A program made the translations under genes and the position numbers. A stretch of 10,100 nucleotides of DNA, from assembly GCA_945787625.1 (NCBI GenBank), contig CALZJL010000027.1, positions 1 through 10,100 on the forward strand, given 5' to 3'. Within the stretch, counting starts at the first letter, position 1; each line of letters starts with the position of its first letter. Origin of the DNA: an uncultured Prevotellaceae bacterium. Its GTDB lineage: Bacteria; Bacteroidota; Bacteroidia; Bacteroidales; Bacteroidaceae. The notes beneath the pieces were generated by a model. The model saw nothing but the letters and a program-made list of their open reading frames with translations, was not told where the DNA came from and did no database searches. Positions 1-5,977 of the stretch are shown in pieces.

Positions 1-289
1 TATTGTGATTGGGCGTAGGGTTCTTGCCTATGTAGAGATCGCCGTAGAGCCGCTCAAACTTGTCAGCATCGTTGATGTCGTAATAGTGGTGCAGCATCGA
101 CATGGTCAGGCTCTTGCCGAAGCGGCGTGGGCGTATGAAGAAGAAGAACTTGTTTGCAGCCTCCACTTTCTCTATAAACCTCGTCTTGTCTACATAGTAG
201 CAGTCGTCCTCGCGGACAGCCACGAAGTTCATCATTCCGTATGGTATGCGCTTTGCCTTTGTCTTTTGTTGTTCAGTTCTTCCGTCCAT
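1..289 (-). CDS. AAA-ATPase-like protein, N-terminal part (cut by window edge)
   Basis: The reverse strand reads from an ATG at 289 without a stop to the window edge, giving 96 codons. The product starts MDGRTEQQK, followed by IPYGMMNF at residues 15-22, the YYVDKTRFIEK segment at 31-41 and a Walker A-like RPRRFGKS at 53-60, then a helix with MSMLHHYYD. This order is characteristic of the Bacteroidetes AAA-ATPase-like family (PF09820), whose members usually run to about 500-600 residues and end in a PD-(D/E)XK nuclease-like domain (PF08011). The C-terminal domain lies outside the window, so its presence is inferred. The physiological role of the family is not established; these genes are often multicopy in a genome. 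The gene has its own promoter candidate at 317-347 and is separated from rnfA by a hairpin, so it is probably transcribed independently. There is no Shine-Dalgarno sequence before the start. Confidence 0.85.
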   Translation of the reverse strand, partial: MDGRTEQQKTKAKRIPYGMMNFVAVREDDCYYVDKTRFIEKVEAANKFFFFIRPRRFGKSLTMSMLHHYYDINDADKFERLYGDLYIGKNPTPNHN

Positions 290-316
290 AAGCCAATTTT
301 AAGATATAACAACGTA

Positions 317-347
317 CAAAGATACGATTTATTTCTGTATCATCAAC
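317..347 (-). promoter_or_regulatory. Bacteroidetes-type promoter for the AAA-ATPase-like gene
   Basis: On the minus strand a TTG (347-345) is followed after 20 nt by TATCTTTG (324-317), an exact match to the TAnnTTTG -7 element, with spacing expected for the Bacteroidetes primary sigma factor (TTTG/TTG at -33, TAnnTTTG at -7). Transcription would begin near 310, giving a 5' leader of about 20 nt before the ATG at 289. The motifs are seen directly; promoter activity is inferred. Confidence 0.7.
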
Positions 348-435
348 ATTGAAGCCGAAAAAAAAGAGGAAAATATCCAATCGATTTCTCACGGAATGCT
401 CCCGTTGGACAGTGCCCATGCAGAGCGTACACACA

Positions 436-466
436 GTTGCTGCCCGACAAGAAATCGGGCAGCAAC
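436..466 (-). terminator. Perfect 12-bp hairpin after rnfA, probable terminator
   Basis: GTTGCTGCCCGA at 436-447 is exactly complementary to TCGGGCAGCAAC at 455-466, with a 7-nt loop (448-454). It lies 45 nt past the rnfA stop and upstream of the promoter of the next gene, the expected place for the end of the rnf transcript. The stem is GC-rich, but on the minus strand it is followed by TGTGTGTACG, not a run of T, so a classical intrinsic terminator is not fully supported. It could also act as a 3' stability hairpin or a dispersed repeat. The rest of the gap 290-511 holds only the AAA-gene promoter. Confidence 0.55.
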
Positions 467-511
467 GATATGTCTATGCACAAGGCAGGATTCGTCAGAC
501 AGTGCGTTTCC

Positions 512-1132
512 TTAGCCGAGGAATGCTTTGGCTAATCCTGCGTCTACTCCGCTGAAGCCCATGAATGCCATGGCGAGGAGTCCTGCGGTGACGAGGGCTA
601 TGGCCATGCCTTGCATACCACGGGGTATGTTCATCATGCTGAGGTGCTCGCGTATGCCGGCGAAGATGACCATGGCGAGTCCGAAGCCGAGGGCTGTGGA
701 TATGGCGTAGACTACGCCTGTGAGCATGTCGGGCTCAAGGCCTTGGGTGTTGTAGGTTCCCATGCCGACTTGTATGGCTACACCGAGTATACAGCAGTTG
801 GTGGTGATGAGGGGGAGGAAGACTCCGAGCGACTGATAGAGCGAGGGGGAGAGCTTCTTGAGGACTATCTCTACCATCTGTACGAGGGCTGCAATGACGA
901 GTATGAAGGCTATGGTCTGGAGATACTCGATGTGTAGCGACTCAAGTAGGTATACTTGTATGAGATATGTGACTATGGTGGCGATGGTGAGCACAAAGGC
1001 TACGGCGGCTCCCATGCCGAGGGCTGTGTCGACCTTCTTGCTCACTCCGAGGAAGGGGCAGATGCCGAGGAACTGTGACAGCACGACGTTGTTGACGAAG
1101 ATTGCCGTGATGAAGATTAATATGTATGCCAT
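512..1132 (-). CDS. rnfA: Rnf complex membrane subunit RnfA
   Basis: Integral membrane subunit of the ion-translocating ferredoxin:NAD oxidoreductase. The 206-residue product is slightly longer than the E. coli protein (about 193) and has about six hydrophobic segments. Two family signatures are visible: NNVVLSQFLGICPFLGV near residues 14-30 with Cys25, and LPLITTNCCILG near 106-117 with Cys113 and Cys114. RnfA and RnfE are homologous, inserted with opposite topology, and their paired cysteines hold an Fe-S cluster in the membrane; that comes from family knowledge, while the cysteines are seen here. The start at 1132 lies 4 nt after the rnfE stop and is preceded by a weak AAAGGG (1146-1141). 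It is the last gene of the rnf string, followed by a hairpin at 436-466. The C-terminus is intact, ending in TAA. Confidence 0.96.
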   Translation of the reverse strand: MAYILIFITAIFVNNVVLSQFLGICPFLGVSKKVDTALGMGAAVAFVLTIATIVTYLIQVYLLESLHIEYLQTIAFILVIAALVQMVEIVLKKLSPSLYQSLGVFLPLITTNCCILGVAIQVGMGTYNTQGLEPDMLTGVVYAISTALGFGLAMVIFAGIREHLSMMNIPRGMQGMAIALVTAGLLAMAFMGFSGVDAGLAKAFLG

Positions 1133-1136
1133 AATT

Positions 1137-1721
1137 CTATCCCTTTATTTTGTTGATGATTGCGATGAGGTAGCCGAGGGCTATGAAGGCTCCGGGGGCA
1201 AGGACGAAGACGAGGGCTCCGTATTGCTCGGGGAAGAGGCTGAGCGAGAAGATGCTACCTGTGCCGAGTATCTCGCGTACTGCTCCAAGCAGGGTGAGTC
1301 CGAGGGTGAAGCCCAATCCCATGCCTATGCCGTCGCATACTGAAGAGACTGGGCCGTTTTTGGCGGCAAAGGCTTCGGCTCTGCCAAGGATGACGCAGTT
1401 GACGACGATGAGGGGTATGAAGAGTCCTAAGCTCTTGTCTACCTCGGGTGCGTATGCCTTGATGAGCATCTGTAGTATGGTGACGAGCGATGCTATCACG
1501 ACGATAAAAGAGGGTATGCGCACCATGTCGGGGATGAGATTCTTGATGAGCGAGATGATGAGGTTGGAGAATATGAGTACTGCCATGGTGGCAAGACCCA
1601 TAGACATGCCGTTGAGGGCACTGCTCGTAGTGCCCAGGGTGGGACACATGCCGAGGAGGAGAACAAAGGTGGGGTTCTCCTTGATGATGCCGTTGATAAT
1701 GACTTTGAAATTGTTCATCAT
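1137..1721 (-). CDS. rnfE: Rnf complex membrane subunit RnfE
   Basis: Second of the paired six-helix membrane subunits of Rnf (NqrD/RnfE side of the RnfA/RnfE family). The 194-residue product has ENPTFVLLLGMCPTLG near residues 15-30 with Cys26, and IPLIVVNCVILGRAEAFA near 102-119 with Cys109. These match the RnfA positions and are expected to share the membrane Fe-S cluster with them. The VNCVILGRAEAFA signature favours RnfE over RnfA. Two ATG codons stand in tandem (1721 and 1718). A strong AGGAGG at 1732-1727 sits 5 nt before the first and 8 nt before the second, so either may be used. The Shine-Dalgarno begins inside the rnfG stop codon, suggesting translational coupling to rnfG. Neighbours are rnfG upstream and rnfA 4 nt downstream. 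Confidence 0.96.
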   Translation of the reverse strand: MMNNFKVIINGIIKENPTFVLLLGMCPTLGTTSSALNGMSMGLATMAVLIFSNLIISLIKNLIPDMVRIPSFIVVIASLVTILQMLIKAYAPEVDKSLGLFIPLIVVNCVILGRAEAFAAKNGPVSSVCDGIGMGLGFTLGLTLLGAVREILGTGSIFSLSLFPEQYGALVFVLAPGAFIALGYLIAIINKIKG

Positions 1722-1726
1722 GTTTT

Positions 1727-1732
1727 CCTCCT
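1727..1732 (-). promoter_or_regulatory. Strong Shine-Dalgarno for rnfE
   Basis: AGGAGG on the minus strand, 5 nt before the first rnfE ATG. It overlaps the rnfG TAG stop (1733-1731). Full anti-Shine-Dalgarno complementarity is unusual in Bacteroidetes, where most genes use A/T-rich leaders. Confidence 0.75.
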
Positions 1733-2348
1733 ATTTATGTTTGTTGTTTGCCTGCTGCTGACTTGCTCCTGACTGTGTGTCGAGGTCTACTTTCAGCTGG
1801 CGTCCGATGGCTTTGGAGTAGATGGCTGCCGCATTGTTGACGGCGCGCAGGAATGAGCGCGATGTGATGGTACTGGCGGTGATGGCATCTATCTCGCCTT
1901 CGTCTTTGGAGACTTTGAGCGCGCCTGCTCCTTTGCCGATGATGTCGCCTTTCTGCCCTTTTTGGAACCATGTAGAGGCTTTTGCTCCGAGTCCGGGGGT
2001 CTCGTTGCTCTCAAGTATGCTGTAGCCGAGCACGTGGAAGTCTTCGTCGAGTCCGACCATGATGGTGAGTCCGCCTCCGAAACTGCCATTGGCTGGGTCT
2101 GTGGTCTTGACGGCTGCTCCTTGTCGGGTAAGGTATACCGTACAGCCGTCTATCTCCTTGGTTTCGGTGACGACGGCATCGTCGCTGCATAGTACTGCCT
2201 TAATGGCTTCTTGCTCGTTCTTCTCTTGTATGGCCTTGATGGGACCTGCGGTGAGGTCATTCACGTACGCCAGTGCTGCGCCTGCTACTACGCTGATGAG
2301 TGTGAGCACTATGGCCATGTTGTACCATGTTGATTCTAACTTTTTCAT
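1731..2348 (-). CDS. rnfG: Rnf complex FMN-binding subunit RnfG
   Basis: Membrane-anchored flavoprotein subunit of Rnf carrying covalent FMN. The 205-residue product has a short N-terminus, one membrane helix at about residues 10-30 and an extracytoplasmic FMN-binding domain (PF04205 family). This domain includes GFGGGLTIMV-like glycines near 89-98, NETPGLGAK at 115-123 and the flavinylation segment DAITASTITSR at 154-164. Thr160 is the expected FMN attachment residue; the context TAST departs from the usual SGAT. The C-terminus is Gln/Asn/Lys rich. The start at 2348 was chosen over an in-frame ATG at 2396 because it follows AAAGGAGG by 7 nt, matches family N-termini (MKKLESTWYN) and overlaps the rnfD stop as ATGA. 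An ApbE flavin transferase is needed for FMN attachment; none is in the window. Confidence 0.95.
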   Translation of the reverse strand: MKKLESTWYNMAIVLTLISVVAGAALAYVNDLTAGPIKAIQEKNEQEAIKAVLCSDDAVVTETKEIDGCTVYLTRQGAAVKTTDPANGSFGGGLTIMVGLDEDFHVLGYSILESNETPGLGAKASTWFQKGQKGDIIGKGAGALKVSKDEGEIDAITASTITSRSFLRAVNNAAAIYSKAIGRQLKVDLDTQSGASQQQANNKHK

Positions 2349-3322
2349 TTGCTTGCCTCCTTTCTGACTTTTTCGCCAAAGCGTCTGGGCTTGCAATAGT
2401 TGTTGATAAGGGGTGTGAAGGCATTCATGATGAGTATGGCGAACGACATTCCCTCGGGATATGATCCCCAGTTGCGGATAATGATGGTCAGGGCTCCGAT
2501 GGCTATGCCGTAGATAATCTGTCCCTTAGGGGTCATGGGCGATGTGACGTAGTCGGTGGCCATATAGCAGGCTCCGAGTATGAGTCCGCCGGAGAGTAGC
2601 TGTAGCTCTGGGCTGACGTAATGGGCATGGTCTGCAAGGTGTAGGATTCCTGTGAAAATGGCTACTGTACCCAGAATGCTGACGGGGATATGCCATGTGA
2701 TTATCTTGCGCCATAGCATAAAGGCAAGGCCTGCGAGCAGGGCAAGTGCGCTGACTTCGCCAAGCGAACCTCCGACGCTGCCGAGGAGCAGGTCGATGTG
2801 GTCGGGGAGTTCGTCGATGCGGCCAGAAGAGATGAGGCTGAGGGGTGTGGCGCCTGTCTCGGCATCAAGATAGCCTATGCTGCCGCTGACGGGCCATGTT
2901 GTCATCTGTGCCGGAAACGAGATGAGCAGGAAGACGCGCCCTACAAGAGCGGGGTTGAAGGGATTCTGTCCGAGACCGCCGAAGGTCATCTTGCCCACGC
3001 CGATGGCTACGAGGGCGCCGATGACTACTATCCATAGGGGCAGGTTGCTCGGAAGGTTGAAGGCGAGCAGGATACCTGTGAGGATTGCGCTGCCGTCGAG
3101 TATGGTGACTTTGTCTCTGCCAAGTATATACTTGGTGATGGCCCATTCGAAAAGGACACAGCTGGCTATGCTGGTGAGCAGCACTACTGCCGCCCCGAGG
3201 CCGAAGAAGTACAGGCTGCATACCAATGCTGGCAGCAGGGCTATACATACGCCGTACATGTTTCTCTGGACGGTGTCGCCACTGTGGACATGAGGGCTGA
3301 GTGATACTATTAGTTTGTTCAT
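2345..3322 (-). CDS. rnfD: Rnf complex FMN-binding membrane subunit RnfD
   Basis: Large membrane subunit of Rnf, homologous to NqrB, thought to form the ion path with its covalent FMN. The 325-residue product has many hydrophobic segments with the family motifs LSPHVHSGDTVQRNMYGV at the N-terminus, LDGSAILTGILLAFNLPSN at about 75-93 and GGLGQNPFNPALVGR at about 115-129. The DAETGATPL motif matches the flavinylation consensus Dxx(S/T)GAT exactly, with Thr159 as the FMN-phosphoester residue. The start at 3322 is 10 nt after the rnfC stop and has no Shine-Dalgarno. The last codons, encoding RKEASK, contain the Shine-Dalgarno for rnfG, and the TGA stop overlaps the rnfG ATG. Confidence 0.97.
   Translation of the reverse strand: MNKLIVSLSPHVHSGDTVQRNMYGVCIALLPALVCSLYFFGLGAAVVLLTSIASCVLFEWAITKYILGRDKVTILDGSAILTGILLAFNLPSNLPLWIVVIGALVAIGVGKMTFGGLGQNPFNPALVGRVFLLISFPAQMTTWPVSGSIGYLDAETGATPLSLISSGRIDELPDHIDLLLGSVGGSLGEVSALALLAGLAFMLWRKIITWHIPVSILGTVAIFTGILHLADHAHYVSPELQLLSGGLILGACYMATDYVTSPMTPKGQIIYGIAIGALTIIIRNWGSYPEGMSFAILIMNAFTPLINNYCKPRRFGEKVRKEASK
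2356..2363 (-). promoter_or_regulatory. Strong Shine-Dalgarno for rnfG
   Basis: AAAGGAGG on the minus strand, 7 nt before the rnfG ATG at 2348. It lies inside the last codons of rnfD, so rnfG translation is probably coupled to rnfD. It decides the rnfG start in favour of 2348. Confidence 0.75.
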
Positions 3323-3332
3323 TGTCGTATGG

Positions 3333-4676
3333 TTACTTTTGTGATCGAGAGCGTATGATGCCCATTACTGTTGTTTTACCAAGGCGTATCATGTCGAGCA
3401 GCGGTCTATGGCTGGGGCAGGTAAACGAACAGCTGCCACACTCTATGCATGACACAATGTCTTCGGCTTCTGCTTTCTCCCACTGATGCTGCGAGCTGAC
3501 TTGCGCCAGGAGATAGGGCTCGAGTCCCATCGGACATGCTCCGACACACTTGGCACAACGTATGCAGGGGTCTGCTTCGGCACGCTTTGCTTCTCTGTCG
3601 TTCATGATCAGCAGGCCGCTCGATCCTTTGGTCATGGGTATGTCGAGCGAGATGAGGGCCTTGCCCATCATGGGACCGCCTCCGATGACTTTGCCTGTGT
3701 CTTGCGGCAAGCCTCCGCACTCGTCGATGAGCTGTGAGAATGGTGTGCCAAGACGCGCGAGCAGATTGCTCGGTGACTTGACGCTCTTGCCCGTGACGGT
3801 GATGACGCGATCGATGAGGGGCTTGTTCTTCATGACTGCTTCGTAGACGGCGTATGCTGTGCCTACGTTTTGCACTACTGCGCCTACGTTGATAGGAATG
3901 GCTGGGGGGGCTGGGACTTGCCTGCCAATGACTGCGTCGATGAGTTGTTTCTCGCCTCCTTGCGGATATTGTACCTTGAGCGGCACGACTTCGATGTCAG
4001 GATATTTGGCAGCCTTCTCTGTCATGAGCGCGATGGCGTCGGGCTTGTTGTTCTCTATGCCGATATATCCTTTGTCTACGCCGACTGCTTTCATCAGCAA
4101 TGTCACGCCTACGAGTATCTGCTCGGGGCGTTCGAGCATGAGACGATGGTCGGCGGTGAGGTATGGCTCACACTCTACGGCATTGATTATGACGCACTCT
4201 GCTTTCTGTCCCGGTGGCGGACATAGCTTGACGTGACATGGAAACGTGGCTCCACCCATGCCTACGATGCCTGCCTGCTTAATCTTGTCGACGATTGTCT
4301 TTGAGTCGAGTTCTGGTCGCTCGGCGAGGGTGACAAGGGTCTCCGAACGGTCGATGCTCTCTTCCCACTCATCGCCTTCGACATCGACGTACACTGCCAT
4401 GCGGCGTGTGTCGCTGGCGTCGAGTGCTACATCGACCTTTGATACTTTTCCGCTGACCGACGAGTATATTGGTGCGCTGACAAATCCTCCTGCTTCGCCA
4501 AGGAGGGTGCCTACCTTGACGATGTCGCCTTTCTTGACTACTGGCTTGGCTGGAGCTCCTATGTGCTGGAACATGCTGAAGACGGCTTGCTTGGGCAAAG
4601 ATGCCTGACGAATAGGAGACTTCGCACTTAGTTTGTTTTCTTCGGGATGAACTCCTCCTATGCTAAATGTTTTCAT
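3333..4676 (-). CDS. rnfC: Rnf complex NADH/FMN and Fe-S subunit RnfC
   Basis: Peripheral subunit that exchanges electrons with NAD(H), related to the NuoF-type NADH-binding fold. The 447-residue product has an N-terminal HPEENK/SPIRQASLP region, then a barrel-sandwich segment (KPVVKKGDIVKVG, about 44-56). Next comes the glycine-rich nucleotide/FMN motif GIVGMGGATFP at 136-146, then NAVECEPYLTADHRLMLE from 165 and PQGGEKQLIDA at 238-248. A ferredoxin-like domain carries two [4Fe-4S] motifs: Cys371/374/377/381 (CIRCAKCVGACP) and Cys410/413/416/420 (CIECGSCSFTCP). It lacks the long Ala/Lys-rich C-terminal tail of proteobacterial RnfC. The start at 4676 was chosen over an upstream in-frame ATG at 4775 because it overlaps the rnfB stop as ATGA and follows AGGAGGT by 6 nt. 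rnfD follows after 10 nt. Confidence 0.97.
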   Translation of the reverse strand: MKTFSIGGVHPEENKLSAKSPIRQASLPKQAVFSMFQHIGAPAKPVVKKGDIVKVGTLLGEAGGFVSAPIYSSVSGKVSKVDVALDASDTRRMAVYVDVEGDEWEESIDRSETLVTLAERPELDSKTIVDKIKQAGIVGMGGATFPCHVKLCPPPGQKAECVIINAVECEPYLTADHRLMLERPEQILVGVTLLMKAVGVDKGYIGIENNKPDAIALMTEKAAKYPDIEVVPLKVQYPQGGEKQLIDAVIGRQVPAPPAIPINVGAVVQNVGTAYAVYEAVMKNKPLIDRVITVTGKSVKSPSNLLARLGTPFSQLIDECGGLPQDTGKVIGGGPMMGKALISLDIPMTKGSSGLLIMNDREAKRAEADPCIRCAKCVGACPMGLEPYLLAQVSSQHQWEKAEAEDIVSCIECGSCSFTCPSHRPLLDMIRLGKTTVMGIIRSRSQK

Positions 4677-5530
4677 GCTTGTACCTCCTCTGTTTTGGGT
4701 TTGCGTGGTGGGAAATTGAAAGCATGTATGGCACCGCGAGGACACTCGTCTTCGCACTTGCGGCACAGACGGCACTTGTCGGGGTCGATGTGGGCAAGGT
4801 TTGTGCCGAGCTCGATGGCTTCAAACTTGCAGACCTTGACGCACTTGCCGCAGCCGATACAACTGTTCTTACATTCCTTGGTGGCAAGGGCTCCCTTGTC
4901 CTTGTTGTTGCAAAGCACTACGACCTTGCGGTTCTTGGGTCCCTGCGGACGCAGCTCGATGATGCTGCGCGGACATGTCTTGGCGCATGCGCCACAGCCT
5001 GTACACTTGCTCTCGTCTACTTCGGCAATACGGGTGGCGGGATTGACTTTGATAGCTCCGAAGAGACACGCTGCTTCACAGTCGCCCTCGCCAAGACAGC
5101 CCCACTGGCACTGGGTCTCACCCATGCCTGTCATATTCTGGATACGACACGAGTGTACGCCGTCAAACTCGATGCCGTGCGGACGGGCATCGCAAGTACC
5201 GTTGCATCGCACCACAGCGACTTTTGGCGCGGCGGCAGATGCTTGCAAGCCAAGGATACCTGCTACTTGCTCCATGACTGCCTGTCCGCCTGGAGCGCAA
5301 TTCAGATCGCTGAGCGACCCTGTCTCTGCCGCTTTGACACATGCAGAGGCAAAACCCTGACACCCTGGGTAGCCGCAACCGCCACAATTTGCTTGTGGCA
5401 GTACTTCGCCTACTTGCTTGATGCGAGGGTCTTCCCATACAGCAAACTTCTCTTTGGCCGCGAATAGTATCAATGCTGACACAAGTCCGACTGCCCCGAG
5501 TACGATTACTGCAATCAAGATTACATTCAT
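4673..5530 (-). CDS. rnfB: Rnf complex ferredoxin-type subunit RnfB
   Basis: Multi-cluster Fe-S subunit thought to accept electrons from or donate them to soluble ferredoxin at the cytoplasmic face. The 285-residue product has one N-terminal membrane helix (about 3-24) and the RnfB Fe-S domain with Cys49, 52, 57 and 78 (NCGGCGYPGC ... CAPGG). A middle region has Cys109, 113 and 128 and the C-x3-C-x5-C-x3-C motif at Cys141/145/151/155. Three CxxCxxCxxxC ferredoxin motifs follow, beginning at Cys176, Cys224 and Cys253. It is much longer than the E. coli protein (about 192) and resembles the long RnfB of Clostridia and Bacteroidetes. The start at 5530 is preferred to an in-frame ATG at 5875: the latter would add 115 residues overlapping rseC, while MNVILIAVIV starts directly with the membrane helix. 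It begins 5 nt after the rseC stop, with no Shine-Dalgarno. Confidence 0.97.
   Translation of the reverse strand: MNVILIAVIVLGAVGLVSALILFAAKEKFAVWEDPRIKQVGEVLPQANCGGCGYPGCQGFASACVKAAETGSLSDLNCAPGGQAVMEQVAGILGLQASAAAPKVAVVRCNGTCDARPHGIEFDGVHSCRIQNMTGMGETQCQWGCLGEGDCEAACLFGAIKVNPATRIAEVDESKCTGCGACAKTCPRSIIELRPQGPKNRKVVVLCNNKDKGALATKECKNSCIGCGKCVKVCKFEAIELGTNLAHIDPDKCRLCRKCEDECPRGAIHAFNFPPRKPKTEEVQA
4683..4689 (-). promoter_or_regulatory. Strong Shine-Dalgarno for rnfC
   Basis: AGGAGGT on the minus strand, 6 nt before the rnfC ATG at 4676, placed within the last codons of rnfB (Glu-Glu-Val). With the ATGA overlap it indicates translational coupling and fixes the rnfC start. Confidence 0.75.
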
Positions 5531-5535
5531 ATTGA

Positions 5536-5958
5536 TTAGTTGTTTTGATATTTGATTATTCTGAATGAAAAGCGTTTGGCCAGACGCCCTCGCTGTGTGT
5601 AGAGCACAGCATAGTATGCTGCTACGATAATCAGCGACAGAAGGGCTGCTGAGGGCTCGCCCATGCGCGGTACTGCCAGTGCCAGAGTCACTACGATTGC
5701 CACGAGGGGGACGACATACGCCAGTGCTACTGCTCTGAGCCCACGACGCGTGCTTCCCTCGATGATGACTCTCTGCCCCTTGGCAAAGCCTGACTCTGAG
5801 CCTACCTCCACTTCGACCAGTTTCTCCCTGCTCTCGCTGCTGTGACAGAGCCCTGCTGCATGACAGCCTGAGCATGCTCCGGCTTGGAGTATTCGCACCG
5901 TGACTCTATGCTCCCCCACACTGTCGATGACTCCAACATGAGTGATTTTGTCGTCCAT
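5536..5958 (-). CDS. rseC: RseC/MucC-family Rnf-associated membrane protein
   Basis: Small inner-membrane protein of the SoxR-reducing system/RseC family (PF04246), regularly encoded beside rnf. In E. coli RseC works with Rnf in returning SoxR to the reduced state and modulates sigma-E; the job in Bacteroidetes, which generally lack that SoxR circuit, is not established. The 140-residue product has an N-terminal cytoplasmic domain with Cys29, Cys32 and Cys38 (ACSGCHAAGLCH), a pattern usual for the family and suited to metal or Fe-S binding. Two membrane helices follow at about 74-96 and 102-120, with a basic tail (RGRLAKRFSFR). The gene starts 19 nt after the dipeptidase stop and ends 5 nt before rnfB, so it is probably co-transcribed with both. 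No Shine-Dalgarno precedes the ATG. Confidence 0.92.
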   Translation of the reverse strand: MDDKITHVGVIDSVGEHRVTVRILQAGACSGCHAAGLCHSSESREKLVEVEVGSESGFAKGQRVIIEGSTRRGLRAVALAYVVPLVAIVVTLALAVPRMGEPSAALLSLIIVAAYYAVLYTQRGRLAKRFSFRIIKYQNN

Positions 5959-5977
5959 AGTTGTCGTTTATGTGTCT

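Noticed and set aside
1183..1761. 192-codon plus-strand open frame opposite rnfE
   Set aside because: Antisense shadow of rnfE with a low-complexity Met/Thr/Ser/Arg composition, no recognisable domain.
2349..2396. N-terminal extension of rnfG to an ATG at 2396
   Set aside because: It overlaps the end of rnfD and would place the clear Shine-Dalgarno inside the gene; MKKLESTWYN at 2348 fits the family.
4677..4775. N-terminal extension of rnfC to an ATG at 4775
   Set aside because: The extension lies inside rnfB, whereas the ATG at 4676 has a strong Shine-Dalgarno and ATGA overlap and gives the family N-terminus.
4647..5467. Long plus-strand open frames of 237 and 266 codons opposite rnfB/rnfC
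   Set aside because: They are antisense to a clearly recognised Fe-S protein; their composition mirrors the Cys- and Gly-rich codons of rnfB, and no domain is recognisable.
5531..5875. N-terminal extension of rnfB to an ATG at 5875 (400-residue frame)
   Set aside because: It overlaps almost all of rseC in another frame, encodes an Arg/Ser-rich stretch with no family similarity, and the ATG at 5530 opens directly on the RnfB membrane helix 5 nt after the rseC stop.
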